Shown in pieces: positions 50,635 to 59,832 of a stretch of DNA of 64,000 nt. Below the pieces are notes generated by a model. It made no database searches. It had not been told where the DNA came from and saw only the letters and a list, made by a program, of their open reading frames with translations. The position numbers and the translations under genes are program-made. The stretch covers positions 1-64,000 of the forward strand of contig PKWW01000051.1 in NCBI GenBank assembly GCA_003132165.1, written 5' to 3'. Every line of letters starts with the position of its first letter. Positions within the stretch are counted from its first letter, which is position 1. The stretch comes from Acidimicrobiaceae bacterium (GTDB lineage: Bacteria > Actinomycetota > Acidimicrobiia > Acidimicrobiales > RAAP-2).

Positions 50635-50983
50635 TTCGTCGCTTCATCGCGGCGCCCGGCTGGCATCGCGGTCGCGTGAGCGTGCGACGAGAAGTGCACT
50701 TCAATCATCCTGATCATCCGTATCTTCGGTGCCCGAGGCGGCTGATCCCTGTGAATCAGACGGATGAACGACCGTCCGCTCTGTCGAACCGGGATTTGAG
50801 TTCGACGCGATGGTTTTGGTGCTGTCAATCGCAAAGTTCGCATGAAGGAAATGAAAGCTGACGACCGTGGCCAATCCGACACGGACCGTTGACCTGGGCT
50901 TCTTACCATGGACGAATAAACTCGATCCTCGATCCTCGATCCTCGATCCTCGATCATGGACAGTTGGACTGGCCGGACCCAAT
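50635..50983. other. 350-bp stretch without a gene, with a 7-bp tandem repeat
   Basis: Between convergent genes. Apart from five tandem copies of CTCGATC at 50921-50955 nothing was recognised. Confidence 0.5.
50921..50955. repeat. Tandem 7-bp repeat (CTCGATC x5)
   Basis: Five perfect head-to-tail copies of CTCGATC, about 30 bp from the 3' end of the glycosyltransferase gene. Confidence 0.95.
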
Positions 50984-52210
50984 TCAGACGCTGGCTTGAT
51001 CGGTCAGAGCCGCCATGGGGACGCGCCGACGCGACTGCAGGTTGACACTGAGCGCACTCACCAGTATGGCGAGCGACGCGAGCAGCAGGGCGTTGCGTGA
51101 TGTAAAGGTCCACACCGTTGCCCATGTCGATCCCGGGGTCGGTCGGCGTAATCGGTACCACGGCGCCATCATGATTACCCCAACAAAGAGCGACGTTCGG
51201 CTGAGCGCGTGGCGAAAGCCGAGTTCGAACGGGACGAGCAGCAGCAGAGGAACGAATGAGAAATAGTGATCCCAGGCGACCGGGGTTGCGATAACACTGC
51301 CGGTGAGAACGATGACCAGCGCAGTGAGCGGATAACCACGCAGCCAGAGCCGGTGCGATCCGAGGAGGGCCAGGGCCAGGACCGCAAGACAGACCAGCAG
51401 TTCCATCGTGGTCGAGAGGAAGCCCACGTGGAACGGGGCTCGGCTGAAGAACGAGGTGATGCTCGAACTGGCGCGTATTGTGGCTCCGCTGGCGAAGTGC
51501 GACAGTTCCTTGTGGCCGAAGATCATGGTCTTCACGAACTCACCCATGCTCGACGGCCAGATTACCCACGCCACCAGCGTCGGCACCGCCGCCGCGACGA
51601 TGGCCGTGCCAGCGGCACGCCATTCGCGGCGCATCATCCACACGATGATGAAGGCACCGGGATAGAGCTTGAGGGCAGTGGCGAGCCCCACGAGAACACC
51701 CTTCTTCGACCCGCTCACGCACAACATGTCGAGCACCACTACGAGCAGCAGGATCGTCGCAGTCTGACCCCAGGCGAGACATTCGGTGACCGGAGGAAAG
51801 AAGAAGACCGAGAAGAGTCCGAGCCAGAAGCCGAAGGCCAAGGCGAGTCGGGGGCGAAACGCGAAGATGCGCTCGAATACAAGGGTCAGCGCCGCGACGA
51901 GGGCGAGAATCGAGAGGACCGTCCACAGATACGGCAGCGCGTTCTGCGGAATCAACACGAGCGGGTAAAAGACGAGGATGGCACCGGGTGGATACGTGAA
52001 CGCCTCGATGCCGAAGGGGACGTAGATGTTCCCGGTTCGTTGAAGGTTGCGGATATTGTTCACTCGCCCGAGCAAATCCCCGAAGTGCCCCAAGTGCGTG
52101 GCGAGCGAGTACGTCACGACCAAGGCGGCGAGAAGCACTGCGACTGATCCGGCCGCGATCGCCCAAAGCGAGACTCGTCCGAGGCGAGAGAGAGTACGCT
52201 CCGCGTTCAC
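50984..52210 (-). CDS. GT87-type integral-membrane glycosyltransferase (DUF2029)
   Basis: A 408-residue polytopic membrane protein with about ten hydrophobic segments. Family marks: the acidic/aromatic loop FTYPPGAILVFYPLVLIP, LAWGQTATILLLVVVLDML and GVLVGLATALKLYPGAFI. GT87 enzymes of actinobacteria move mannose or arabinose from polyprenyl phosphates to lipoglycans outside the membrane. GTG start with a strong GGAGGAG site. Confidence 0.85.
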   Translation of the reverse strand: MNAERTLSRLGRVSLWAIAAGSVAVLLAALVVTYSLATHLGHFGDLLGRVNNIRNLQRTGNIYVPFGIEAFTYPPGAILVFYPLVLIPQNALPYLWTVLSILALVAALTLVFERIFAFRPRLALAFGFWLGLFSVFFFPPVTECLAWGQTATILLLVVVLDMLCVSGSKKGVLVGLATALKLYPGAFIIVWMMRREWRAAGTAIVAAAVPTLVAWVIWPSSMGEFVKTMIFGHKELSHFASGATIRASSSITSFFSRAPFHVGFLSTTMELLVCLAVLALALLGSHRLWLRGYPLTALVIVLTGSVIATPVAWDHYFSFVPLLLLVPFELGFRHALSRTSLFVGVIMMAPWYRLRRPTPGSTWATVWTFTSRNALLLASLAILVSALSVNLQSRRRVPMAALTDQASV

Positions 52211-52381
52211 TGATCTCCTCCGCAGTCCGTTCGCCCGAGGGCGTACGACACGGCCCTCGCTGTAGCCAGCGTAAGGTGTGAAGGTAACCGACGGGTTAAC
52301 GCCGGCTTGGAAGAGCCTGTGAAGGCATTGAAACTTCCATGTGAACTCGCTCGAGAGCCGCCAACTTTGTGCGGAAGCTTC

Positions 52382-55273
52382 CTACTTGGCGCCGAGCGCG
52401 CTCTGAGCCAACTCGAGCTGCTTGCTCATGGCGTTGACGTCGGTCTGGTAGGTCCCGAGGTCCCCCGCCGAAAGCGCCGCTTGGGCCGAGCTGTAGTCCG
52501 CGGCCGCCTGCTTCAGATAGAACGCGGCGGTGCGGCCACCCTGGGTCGATCCGCTCGACGACGAACCCCCCGACGAAGAACCGCCCGAGACGTTGGCGCC
52601 CAGCACCTGGGAGAGCGCACCGGCCAGCGTTGGCGAAATTCCGACGTCTTGGTTGAAGACCGCAATCACGTAGCGGAGCTGCGGAAGCGGGTTGGAGGTG
52701 CTCGAAACGTAGAGAGGTCGGATGTAGAGCACACTCTGGTCAAGTGGCACCATCAGGTTGTTGCCGAGCAGCACGCTCGAACCGTGCTGGTCGAGCGGCG
52801 TGATGATCGAACTCACGGCGGCGGTCTGCTGGATCTCAGAGTCGGCTTGAACCGGGCCGGTCACCGACGTACCCCGCGGCGTCTCGTAGACGTTCAACTG
52901 ACCGTAGTCACCAGGGTCACTCGTCGCGATCAAGAATGCGGTGAGCCCCTGGACCGTCGATGAGTTGCCCGACGGCACGAACGCAATCGACTCGAGCAGT
53001 TGCTGATGGTTCGCCTGAGGCAGTGATCCCATCTGGAAGACCGGGCTCATGGGCGCGAGAGTCGTCGAGATGGTGTTGCCCGCCGCGTCGACCTTGATGC
53101 TCGTGGCGAGCGCTTGGCTCGGGGTGCCCGCACCGGTCGTGGGCGAGATCTGCCAACGGTCCGACGCAGTGTAGAAGGCGTCAGCGGACTTGATGTGGTA
53201 GCGCCCGAGCGTCGCTGCCTGCACCGAGAAAAGGTCCGACGGGTAGCGAAGGTGCGTCTTGACGGCGCTGGGCATCTTGCTCATGGGAAGGAACATCTTC
53301 GGGAACGTCGCCTCGTACGCGCGGATAATGGGATCCTTTGGGTCGGCGACGTAAAACTTCATCGAACCGGTGTAGGCGTTGACGACCACTTTCACCGAGT
53401 TGCGCACGTAGTTGAAGTTGTACGGCAATCCGCCCTCGTTGACGCCGAGGTTGCTCGCGTTCTCCGAGTACGGGTATTGGCTCGTCGTCGTGTAGCCGTC
53501 GAGCACATACTGCACCTCGCCGTTGGCGATTACGGCGTAGGGCTGGGAGTCGAAGGAGAGGAACGGTGCCGCCTTCTTCGCCATCTGGGCGACGTCACGC
53601 ACGAACAGCACGCGGCTGTCGGGAAGGATCTGGTTCGAGATGAGGAAGTTGAAGTCGCCCAGACGAAGCGCGAGGGCGGCTCGGGTGAGGATCCCGCCGA
53701 CGCGCACGCCACCGGAGCTCGCGTAGTGGGTCTCGACGGGCTGACCGGCGTTCACGCCGCTGTTCACCTGGTAGTCGAGTTCGGCTTGCTTGGTGTTGGC
53801 AACGACCCAGCCGGGGTCGTTGATACCGAAGTAGATGTCCGGCTGGGTGAGTTTGGGCATGCCGTTGGTAGAAAGCGGCGGCACGTTCGAGACCACAAAT
53901 ACGGGGTTACCCGTCGTCGAATCGACCTCATTCGCCGCGATGACCGCGGCGCCTTCGCCGTGGGTGTATTGCAGATGGGTGTTCACCCAACTTGGTGAGG
54001 GAAGGTTCGCCGTGTTGAGCTGGCGCGCGCCGATGAGGACCGGGGTTAACTTGCCATTGATCTTGTAGCGGTCGACCGACAATGTCGTGAACGCGTAGTA
54101 GGACCGGATCGACTGGCGCTTGGTCACTGTTGCGAGCGCAATCGTCTTGGAAGGGTCCCACAGACGGATGTTGTCGAGTGTCGCGGTGTCGGTCTTGATC
54201 TGCGCGTTCGAAATCGTGGTCAAACCCGCGAAGGTGTGATAGCGCACCTTGTCGATATTGAACGCTGCGCGCGTGGCGACGATGTTGCGCTGGATGTACG
54301 GCGCCTCGAGCGACCCCTGGGCGGGGCTCACCTTCAAGGTCTGCAGGAACGTCGGGTAGAGCACGCCAATGACGAGCGCGACGAACACCCACAATCCGAC
54401 CGCGACCGCCGGCAATGACCAGCCGCGCGAACGCACGTTCGCGAGCAGGATGATCGCGGCGGCGAGTGACAGGAAGAAGAGGATCGTCATGGCGGGCATG
54501 CGCGCGTGGACGTCGGTGTAACCGGCACCATTCGCGTAGCCGTTTGTTGAGTTCACGAGTTCCCACTTGGCGATGACGTACCCTGCGGCCTTCATCAGCG
54601 CGATGCCAGCGCCAATGACCGAAAGGTGCGCCTTCACCCGCGGCGCCACGCGAGGTGAGACGCGCGTCGCGCGGATGCCACCGTTCAGGTAGTGGAACAC
54701 CGTCGTCACGATGAGAACCACGAACAGCGACACCAGGGTCCAGGTGACGATGAACGAGATGAACGGCAAGGTGAAGATGTAGAAACTGAGGTCCTTGTGG
54801 AACAGCGCGTCCTTCACGCCGAAGGGCTGACGGTGCACGAAGAGCAGGTACGTCTGCCACTGGCCGGTGGCGTTGAGCCCGGCGACCAGACCCGTCACCA
54901 GCGCGATCAACGCGTAGATGCGACCCGCGTAGGGGCGAACGACATTCTGGAAACGTCGGACCACTTCATCCTCGGGCTCGAACGAGAGGTCGCGCGCACC
55001 GAAACGGTCGGTCAGGAAGAGATTCCCCCACATGAGGACGAAGAACACGAGCCCAAAGACGACCCCGAGTCCCAGCTTGGTAACGAACAACGTAGAGAAG
55101 ACGCTGCCGTAGCCGGTCTGGGAGAACCACATCTGGTCCGTCCACAGCACGGCGAGACTACGTAGCGACAGGAAGCCGACGACGACCACGATAATGATCA
55201 GACTTACCCAGAATCGACGAGAGAGACGACCGAGTCGACGGGGGCTGGACGGCACATCGGTGGGGCTACGCAC
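52382..55273 (-). CDS. UPF0182 family membrane protein
   Basis: A 963-residue protein. The N-terminal third has about seven membrane helices (FWVSLIIIVVVVGFLSL, LGVVFGLVFFVLMWGNLF and so on); the rest is a large extracytoplasmic domain with SPAQGSLEAPYIQRNIVATRAAF and PEIYFG-like features (PDIYFGINDPGWVV), ending in a Ser/Gly linker and a short helical tail. Common in actinobacteria and some other phyla, function unknown. GTG start; a TAGGCT box (55280-55285) lies 6 nt before it, so the mRNA may be leaderless. Confidence 0.93.
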   Translation of the reverse strand: MRSPTDVPSSPRRLGRLSRRFWVSLIIIVVVVGFLSLRSLAVLWTDQMWFSQTGYGSVFSTLFVTKLGLGVVFGLVFFVLMWGNLFLTDRFGARDLSFEPEDEVVRRFQNVVRPYAGRIYALIALVTGLVAGLNATGQWQTYLLFVHRQPFGVKDALFHKDLSFYIFTLPFISFIVTWTLVSLFVVLIVTTVFHYLNGGIRATRVSPRVAPRVKAHLSVIGAGIALMKAAGYVIAKWELVNSTNGYANGAGYTDVHARMPAMTILFFLSLAAAIILLANVRSRGWSLPAVAVGLWVFVALVIGVLYPTFLQTLKVSPAQGSLEAPYIQRNIVATRAAFNIDKVRYHTFAGLTTISNAQIKTDTATLDNIRLWDPSKTIALATVTKRQSIRSYYAFTTLSVDRYKINGKLTPVLIGARQLNTANLPSPSWVNTHLQYTHGEGAAVIAANEVDSTTGNPVFVVSNVPPLSTNGMPKLTQPDIYFGINDPGWVVANTKQAELDYQVNSGVNAGQPVETHYASSGGVRVGGILTRAALALRLGDFNFLISNQILPDSRVLFVRDVAQMAKKAAPFLSFDSQPYAVIANGEVQYVLDGYTTTSQYPYSENASNLGVNEGGLPYNFNYVRNSVKVVVNAYTGSMKFYVADPKDPIIRAYEATFPKMFLPMSKMPSAVKTHLRYPSDLFSVQAATLGRYHIKSADAFYTASDRWQISPTTGAGTPSQALATSIKVDAAGNTISTTLAPMSPVFQMGSLPQANHQQLLESIAFVPSGNSSTVQGLTAFLIATSDPGDYGQLNVYETPRGTSVTGPVQADSEIQQTAAVSSIITPLDQHGSSVLLGNNLMVPLDQSVLYIRPLYVSSTSNPLPQLRYVIAVFNQDVGISPTLAGALSQVLGANVSGGSSSGGSSSSGSTQGGRTAAFYLKQAAADYSSAQAALSAGDLGTYQTDVNAMSKQLELAQSALGAK

Positions 55274-55294
55274 GAAGCGAGCCTAGGCCGATTT

Positions 55295-56959
55295 TCAGAC
55301 CGGTACGACGGCACACGCGCAACCGGCGTGCAGCGGCGGATACTCCGATCCGCTGGGGAACTTCTGGCCCGCCGGACGCTCCCCGGACGCCGCATCGAGC
55401 GCGCAGGCATCGCATGGCGCATCGTTGGGCGCCGCAAAGAAGCGGACTGACCGGTTCTGCGAAGCTGCGATCACGCCCAGGTGAAAGGCGCGACGGGCCG
55501 CGTCGGTGCAGAGACGTTCGACCCTCGCACCGCGCCACTCCTTGTAGGCAGCGTTCGCGCGCTCTCCACCGTCGCCACTGCCGTCGGCGAGGATGCGCTT
55601 GCGCAGCGCGAGCACGATGGTCACCGCGAGGTCCGCGGCGCAGTCGTTCAACGACTCGACGTTCACGGGTGATCCGGCGGCCCCGGCCTCGTCGAAGGAG
55701 AACTGTACGCCCGCGGCCGCGGCGTCGGTAAGCGCGTCGCGGGCGGCGCCGGCATAGCGAGCGCGCTGAGCGTGCTCGTCCTCGAGTTCGGTGGTGATCA
55801 TCCCCTTCACGTCACGCAGCCGTTCGAGCATGATGTTCTGATCATCCTGGAGCGCCCGCTTGACCTTTCGCGTCAGCACTGCGAGCGACTCGTCGAGCGC
55901 GGCGTCGCGTCGGGAGAACAATTCCGTCGCTGGCGTCTCGGGCTTCGCGTGCGTGGCAATTTTGCGCGGCGCGGGCACGGCGGCGCCGCGCTCTTCGAGG
56001 GTCGCCTTTCGAAGACGGGCGAAGATCTCGTTCACCACGTCGGTGCCGCTGTCATCGTCGGCGAGCGGTTCCTCGGCGGGCGTCTTTGCCGCCTTGCGCG
56101 ACTTGGGCTTGGTAACGTCGGCGGTCTCGGGCGCGGAGGGCAACGCGGCGTCGGGCACCTGGCGGAGCGTCGTGCCAGCGAGTAGTTCCTCTTCGGTCGG
56201 ATCGGGCGTCGGCGGACGCAGTCGCAACGCCTCGAGCGCGGCATTACGCGCGTCGTCATCCGATGAGTTGATGCCCGCGAGTAGTTCGTCGACCTGGTCG
56301 CGCACCGAGGTGACGAAAACGCCGAGCGAGTCACGCGCCACGCGCAACTGTTCGATCTGGATGTGCAGCGCCCTGCGCTTCACGGCGAGGTCGTTGAGCA
56401 CGACCTTACGGGCATCGTTCGCCTGCTCGACCATGGCCCGGCCCTGTTCGCGCCCGCGATCGACGAGCGCCTCCCCATTTACCTTCGCGGAATCAATGAG
56501 ACGCTCCGCGGCGAGACGCGCGTCGTGGTCGATCTGTGCGGCCGTGCCCTCGGCCTCGGAGATCAACGCCGTGGCTCGCTCCTGAGCCTCGATCAAGTGT
56601 GAGGCGGCGCGCTGCTGACTCTCCGAGAAGACCTGCGCGCTGCGCTCTTGGGCTTCTGCGGTGACCCGGCCCGCCTCCTCGTGAGCGGACCGCAGGATCG
56701 CCGCGCTCTGTGCGCCTAGTGCGCTCGCGAGCGTGGCTTCATCGAAGGTCGGGTTCGCCGCACGGCGCTGGGCCTCGTGGACCTGCTCCTGCAGTTCGCG
56801 GATGCGGTTTTCGAGGTGGCCCATTTCGCGAGCCACCGATTCGAGGTGGAGACGGACCTCCTGAGGGTCGACACCACCCTTGCGGAGCGTCGAGAAATTC
56901 GTCCGGACTATTTCGGTCGACGACTGGCGCGTGGTGGAGAGGATTCGGCGTTCGTCCAT
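55295..56959 (-). CDS. DivIVA-like coiled-coil protein with Cys/His-rich tail
   Basis: A 554-residue protein. N-terminus: FSTLRKGGVDPQEVRLHLES, the DivIVA-type start, then long alanine/glutamate-rich coiled coil to about residue 230 and a low-complexity middle. The C-terminal 45 residues hold CDACALDAASGE and LHAGCACAVVP, a CxxC...HxGCxC pattern like the end of phage head-morphogenesis and related metal-binding domains. Likely a polar/cell-envelope scaffold; the tail is unexplained. A TAGTCT box lies 7 nt before the ATG. Confidence 0.75.
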   Translation of the reverse strand: MDERRILSTTRQSSTEIVRTNFSTLRKGGVDPQEVRLHLESVAREMGHLENRIRELQEQVHEAQRRAANPTFDEATLASALGAQSAAILRSAHEEAGRVTAEAQERSAQVFSESQQRAASHLIEAQERATALISEAEGTAAQIDHDARLAAERLIDSAKVNGEALVDRGREQGRAMVEQANDARKVVLNDLAVKRRALHIQIEQLRVARDSLGVFVTSVRDQVDELLAGINSSDDDARNAALEALRLRPPTPDPTEEELLAGTTLRQVPDAALPSAPETADVTKPKSRKAAKTPAEEPLADDDSGTDVVNEIFARLRKATLEERGAAVPAPRKIATHAKPETPATELFSRRDAALDESLAVLTRKVKRALQDDQNIMLERLRDVKGMITTELEDEHAQRARYAGAARDALTDAAAAGVQFSFDEAGAAGSPVNVESLNDCAADLAVTIVLALRKRILADGSGDGGERANAAYKEWRGARVERLCTDAARRAFHLGVIAASQNRSVRFFAAPNDAPCDACALDAASGERPAGQKFPSGSEYPPLHAGCACAVVPV

Positions 56960-56997
56960 TCCTTCAAGACTACGACGTCGAGGCCCTTGAAAATGGC

Positions 56998-58125
56998 TTA
57001 ACGAGGCGTCGTCAGGGGGACGGGGTCCGCGCCGCCAATCGATCGCAGATCGGCCAGCGCCTGACTGAGGGTGGTGACGCCGATAATCGTCAAACCCGGC
57101 GACGCGTTGGCGCGCGCGGTTGCGACTTCCACCTTGGGGACGAAGAAGTACTTGGCGCCGGCGTCCTGCACGGCGACCGTCTTCTCGGCGACGCCGCCGA
57201 CGTCCCCGACGTTGCCGTACTGGTCAATGGTGCCGGTCGCGGCGATCTTGTGATGCCCGGTGAGTGAACCCTTGCTCAACTCGTCGATCAACGAGAGAGT
57301 CATAGCGAGCCCCGCTGACGGTCCGCCGATGTACTTGGTCTTGATGGCGATCGATGCGGGCAACGAGTAGTGCACACCGTTCTCGAGCGAGATACCGAGC
57401 CACGAGGTACCGACGCCGGTGACCCCGGGACAGCCCGGGTTAGAGACGGTGGGCGGAACGGTGGCCGTTCTCATCGACCTGGTCACCGGCCCCGTCCAAG
57501 TGATGCGGCCGGTTGCGCTGATGTGGGCGCGCAAGTAGTGGAGGGTGACGAGAGAGCCCGCGACGAGCGAGTGCACGGTCGCGATGAGTTGGCACCTATC
57601 TCGCACCGTGGCGCCGTTGACACCAACGATGTCGTCGGCGACCTGCAGGCCAGCGGCGCGCGCGGGGCTGTGATCGACGACACCGTTGATCACGGCGCCA
57701 TCAGGTCGCCTCAGAATATTCCACCCGAGAGCGGTGAATGCGGATACTTCGGCGGCCTGTTTCGAGTCTGACATCTCCAGGAAGCCCTGCGCGACGAGCT
57801 CCCCGTTCGGAATACCAGGGTCAAGGAGTTGACTGGCGTTCACGAACTGGACGTGACGCTGGAAATGCAGGGCCAGATACTGCCACGCCGAAAGGCTCTG
57901 CAGATACACGTCGGTGAGCATGATCTTGTCACCGTTCACGTTGGTGGGCAGGCCCTCCACCTTCACGAGCGGCTCGACCGGAGTGGCGCTACCGGGCGTG
58001 ATGGAGTATTCGTTGACGTTCCAACGCTTGAGTCCTCCTACGGCGCCGAAGTAAACGACCACGACGAGAAGGGCGATCAGGATTCGACGTAGATAGCGAT
58101 GGGATGGTGAGATGGGTTCATGCAA
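56998..58125 (-). CDS. PDZ and Lon-protease-domain membrane protein (YlbL type)
   Basis: A 375-residue protein: one N-terminal membrane anchor (ILIALLVVVVYFGAVGG), a PDZ domain (about 140-205, GAVINGVVDHSPARAAGL) and a Lon proteolytic domain with catalytic Ser270 in IGGPSAGLAMT and Lys315 in GGVAEKTVAV. It acts at the membrane in protein quality control in relatives. The start is probably TTG at 58123-58125; no ATG is available before the anchor. The start overlaps that of the divergent HEAT gene. Confidence 0.9.
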   Translation of the reverse strand: MHEPISPSHRYLRRILIALLVVVVYFGAVGGLKRWNVNEYSITPGSATPVEPLVKVEGLPTNVNGDKIMLTDVYLQSLSAWQYLALHFQRHVQFVNASQLLDPGIPNGELVAQGFLEMSDSKQAAEVSAFTALGWNILRRPDGAVINGVVDHSPARAAGLQVADDIVGVNGATVRDRCQLIATVHSLVAGSLVTLHYLRAHISATGRITWTGPVTRSMRTATVPPTVSNPGCPGVTGVGTSWLGISLENGVHYSLPASIAIKTKYIGGPSAGLAMTLSLIDELSKGSLTGHHKIAATGTIDQYGNVGDVGGVAEKTVAVQDAGAKYFFVPKVEVATARANASPGLTIIGVTTLSQALADLRSIGGADPVPLTTPR

Positions 58126-58755
58126 GCTGATGAACCAACGCTACCGGAGCCGCTGGAGGAACTTCTACTAAGGGCAGGCTTCAGCGCGACCGGCCACTAC
58201 GACGAACTCATTATCGGCTCCCTGTCGTCGAGCGACCCTCGGGTTCGCGTCCTTGCACTGCGGGCGGGCGTGCGCCGATCATTGACCGCAAGGGATCACT
58301 GGCTGGTGAGCCTGAGGGATCCGGACGTCGACGTACGCCGCGAGGCACTCACGCTGCTCGCCCACGATCCGATCGAGGATGACGAGGTCCTTCGCGCCGT
58401 GCTCGGCGCGCTCGACGACGAGGACGCGCTCGTCGTCGACGGCGCAATTTTCTGCCTGGGCGAGCACCTCTACGTCGACGCAGTCGAAGAACTCAGCGTC
58501 ATTGCCATCAACCACGAGGACGCCCGTTGCCGCGAGTCCGCGGTCGCTGCCCTCGGCGCGATTGGTGACGACCGGGGCCGCGCGTCGATCCTCGCGGCGC
58601 TCGATGACAAACCGCCGGTGCGGCGTCGGGCCATCGTGGCTCTGTCGAATTTCGAAGGTCCCGACATCGACGCGGCGCTCACCAAGGCGAGTGAGGACCG
58701 CGACTGGCAGGTTCGAGCGGCCGTCGATCAGCTGAACCGCGACGAATTGGACTAG
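58120..58755 (+). CDS. HEAT-repeat protein
   Basis: A 211-residue all-helical protein made of about five HEAT/PBS-like repeats, for example PDVDVRREALTLLAHDPIED, DARCRESAVAALGAIGDD and PPVRRRAIVALSNFEG. Such repeats act as protein-binding scaffolds or phycobilin-lyase-like domains; no enzyme motif is present. Divergent from the PDZ/Lon gene with a 6-bp overlap of the starts, and convergent with the MreB-like gene (4-bp overlap). Confidence 0.8.
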   Translation: MQADEPTLPEPLEELLLRAGFSATGHYDELIIGSLSSSDPRVRVLALRAGVRRSLTARDHWLVSLRDPDVDVRREALTLLAHDPIEDDEVLRAVLGALDDEDALVVDGAIFCLGEHLYVDAVEELSVIAINHEDARCRESAVAALGAIGDDRGRASILAALDDKPPVRRRAIVALSNFEGPDIDAALTKASEDRDWQVRAAVDQLNRDELD

Positions 58756-59756
58756 CGGTCGGCGCTGCGCAGCAACGAGTGCAGCGACGACATCTCCTCG
58801 AGACACATCTGCAGCCCCTCGATGATCACCTCGTCCGGATTGGGCGCCACGGTCACCTCGACGCCGGTGCTGTTGGCGATCAGTTCGGCGAAGTCGCTGA
58901 GCAGAGCGTGTCCCCCCACCATGGTCAGCCCCCTGGCGCTCACGTCCTGAGAGAGGTCGGGCGGCGCATCTCCGAGACAGTCCTGGATCATGCGTACGGT
59001 CGCGGTGACCACGTCGTGCAATGCCGCATTCACCAGTTCGGCACTGACTTCAGTCTCGACGAGCTCACCACGGTCGACGGTGCGCGCGGTGATGACCTCC
59101 GCCGTGCCGCGTGTCCGGCCCAGGGCCGACGCCAGATTCATCTTCAACATCTCGAGTGTCGCGGGCGACACGACGACACCCTGGCGAAGCCGCAGCAACG
59201 ACGCGATGGCGGCGTCCACGTCGTTGCCGCCCTGGCGACGGGCGCTACTCGTGACGATGCCACCGAGCGAGATCAATGCCGCCTCGGACGCCCCGGCACC
59301 GAGCACCGTGACGGCCGAACCCACGGGGTCCTGGACGGGGAGCCCGAGTCCGATCGCGGCGGCGATTGGCGCCTCGATGAGGCTCACCTCGCGCGCGCCG
59401 GCTTGAATGGCGGCTTGGCGCAACGCGCGTCGTTCGATCGCCGTTGCGAGTGACGGCACGCTCATCACCACACGCGCCCGGCTGAGTTTGGAGACGCCGG
59501 CCCGGTCGAAGAGTCCGGCGATCAGGCGAGCCGTCACGTCGAAGTCGACCGTGGCGCCCTGGGCCAGGGGCCGGAACACCACGACGTGGCGGGGCGTGCG
59601 GCCCACCATGTCGAGCGCATTGTGGCCCACTTCGACGACGTCACCCGAGTTGGTGTCAATCGCGACCAGCGTTGGCTCGTTGAACATCACGCCCCGCTGA
59701 GCGGTCGCGAGGCGGGTGTGCGAAGTCCCGATATCCAGCGCAACGTCAAGGGCCAT
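58752..59756 (-). CDS. MreB-like actin homologue with weakened ATP site
   Basis: A 334-residue actin-fold protein. Phosphate-1 loop LDIGTSHTRLA is good; phosphate-2 reads VTVLGAGASEAALISLGG, where MreB has a DIGGGTT-type loop, so the acidic residue and two glycines are altered; adenosine loop LTMVGGHALLSDFAELI keeps GG. Probably a divergent cytoskeletal or structural paralogue rather than the main MreB (no mreC/mreD follow). A TAATAT box is 8 nt before the ATG. Confidence 0.82.
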   Translation of the reverse strand: MALDVALDIGTSHTRLATAQRGVMFNEPTLVAIDTNSGDVVEVGHNALDMVGRTPRHVVVFRPLAQGATVDFDVTARLIAGLFDRAGVSKLSRARVVMSVPSLATAIERRALRQAAIQAGAREVSLIEAPIAAAIGLGLPVQDPVGSAVTVLGAGASEAALISLGGIVTSSARRQGGNDVDAAIASLLRLRQGVVVSPATLEMLKMNLASALGRTRGTAEVITARTVDRGELVETEVSAELVNAALHDVVTATVRMIQDCLGDAPPDLSQDVSARGLTMVGGHALLSDFAELIANSTGVEVTVAPNPDEVIIEGLQMCLEEMSSLHSLLRSADR

Positions 59757-59776
59757 GGCACAAGATATTAGGTCGC

Positions 59777-59792
59777 CTTAGGAGACCCTAAG
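59777..59792. promoter_or_regulatory. Palindrome between divergent mreB-like and DUF2342 genes
   Basis: CTTAGG-AGAC-CCTAAG in the 76-bp divergent intergenic region, 20 bp before the mreB-like start; could be a shared operator. Confidence 0.35.
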
Positions 59793-59832
59793 AACTTGTA
59801 CTCTTCACTTCATCTGCCCCTAGTTTGGTTGT

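Noticed and set aside
55295..55440. Prophage remnant, from the head-morphogenesis-like CxxC/HxGCxC tail
   Set aside because: The tail is continuous with a DivIVA-like protein among core genes; no other phage gene is present.
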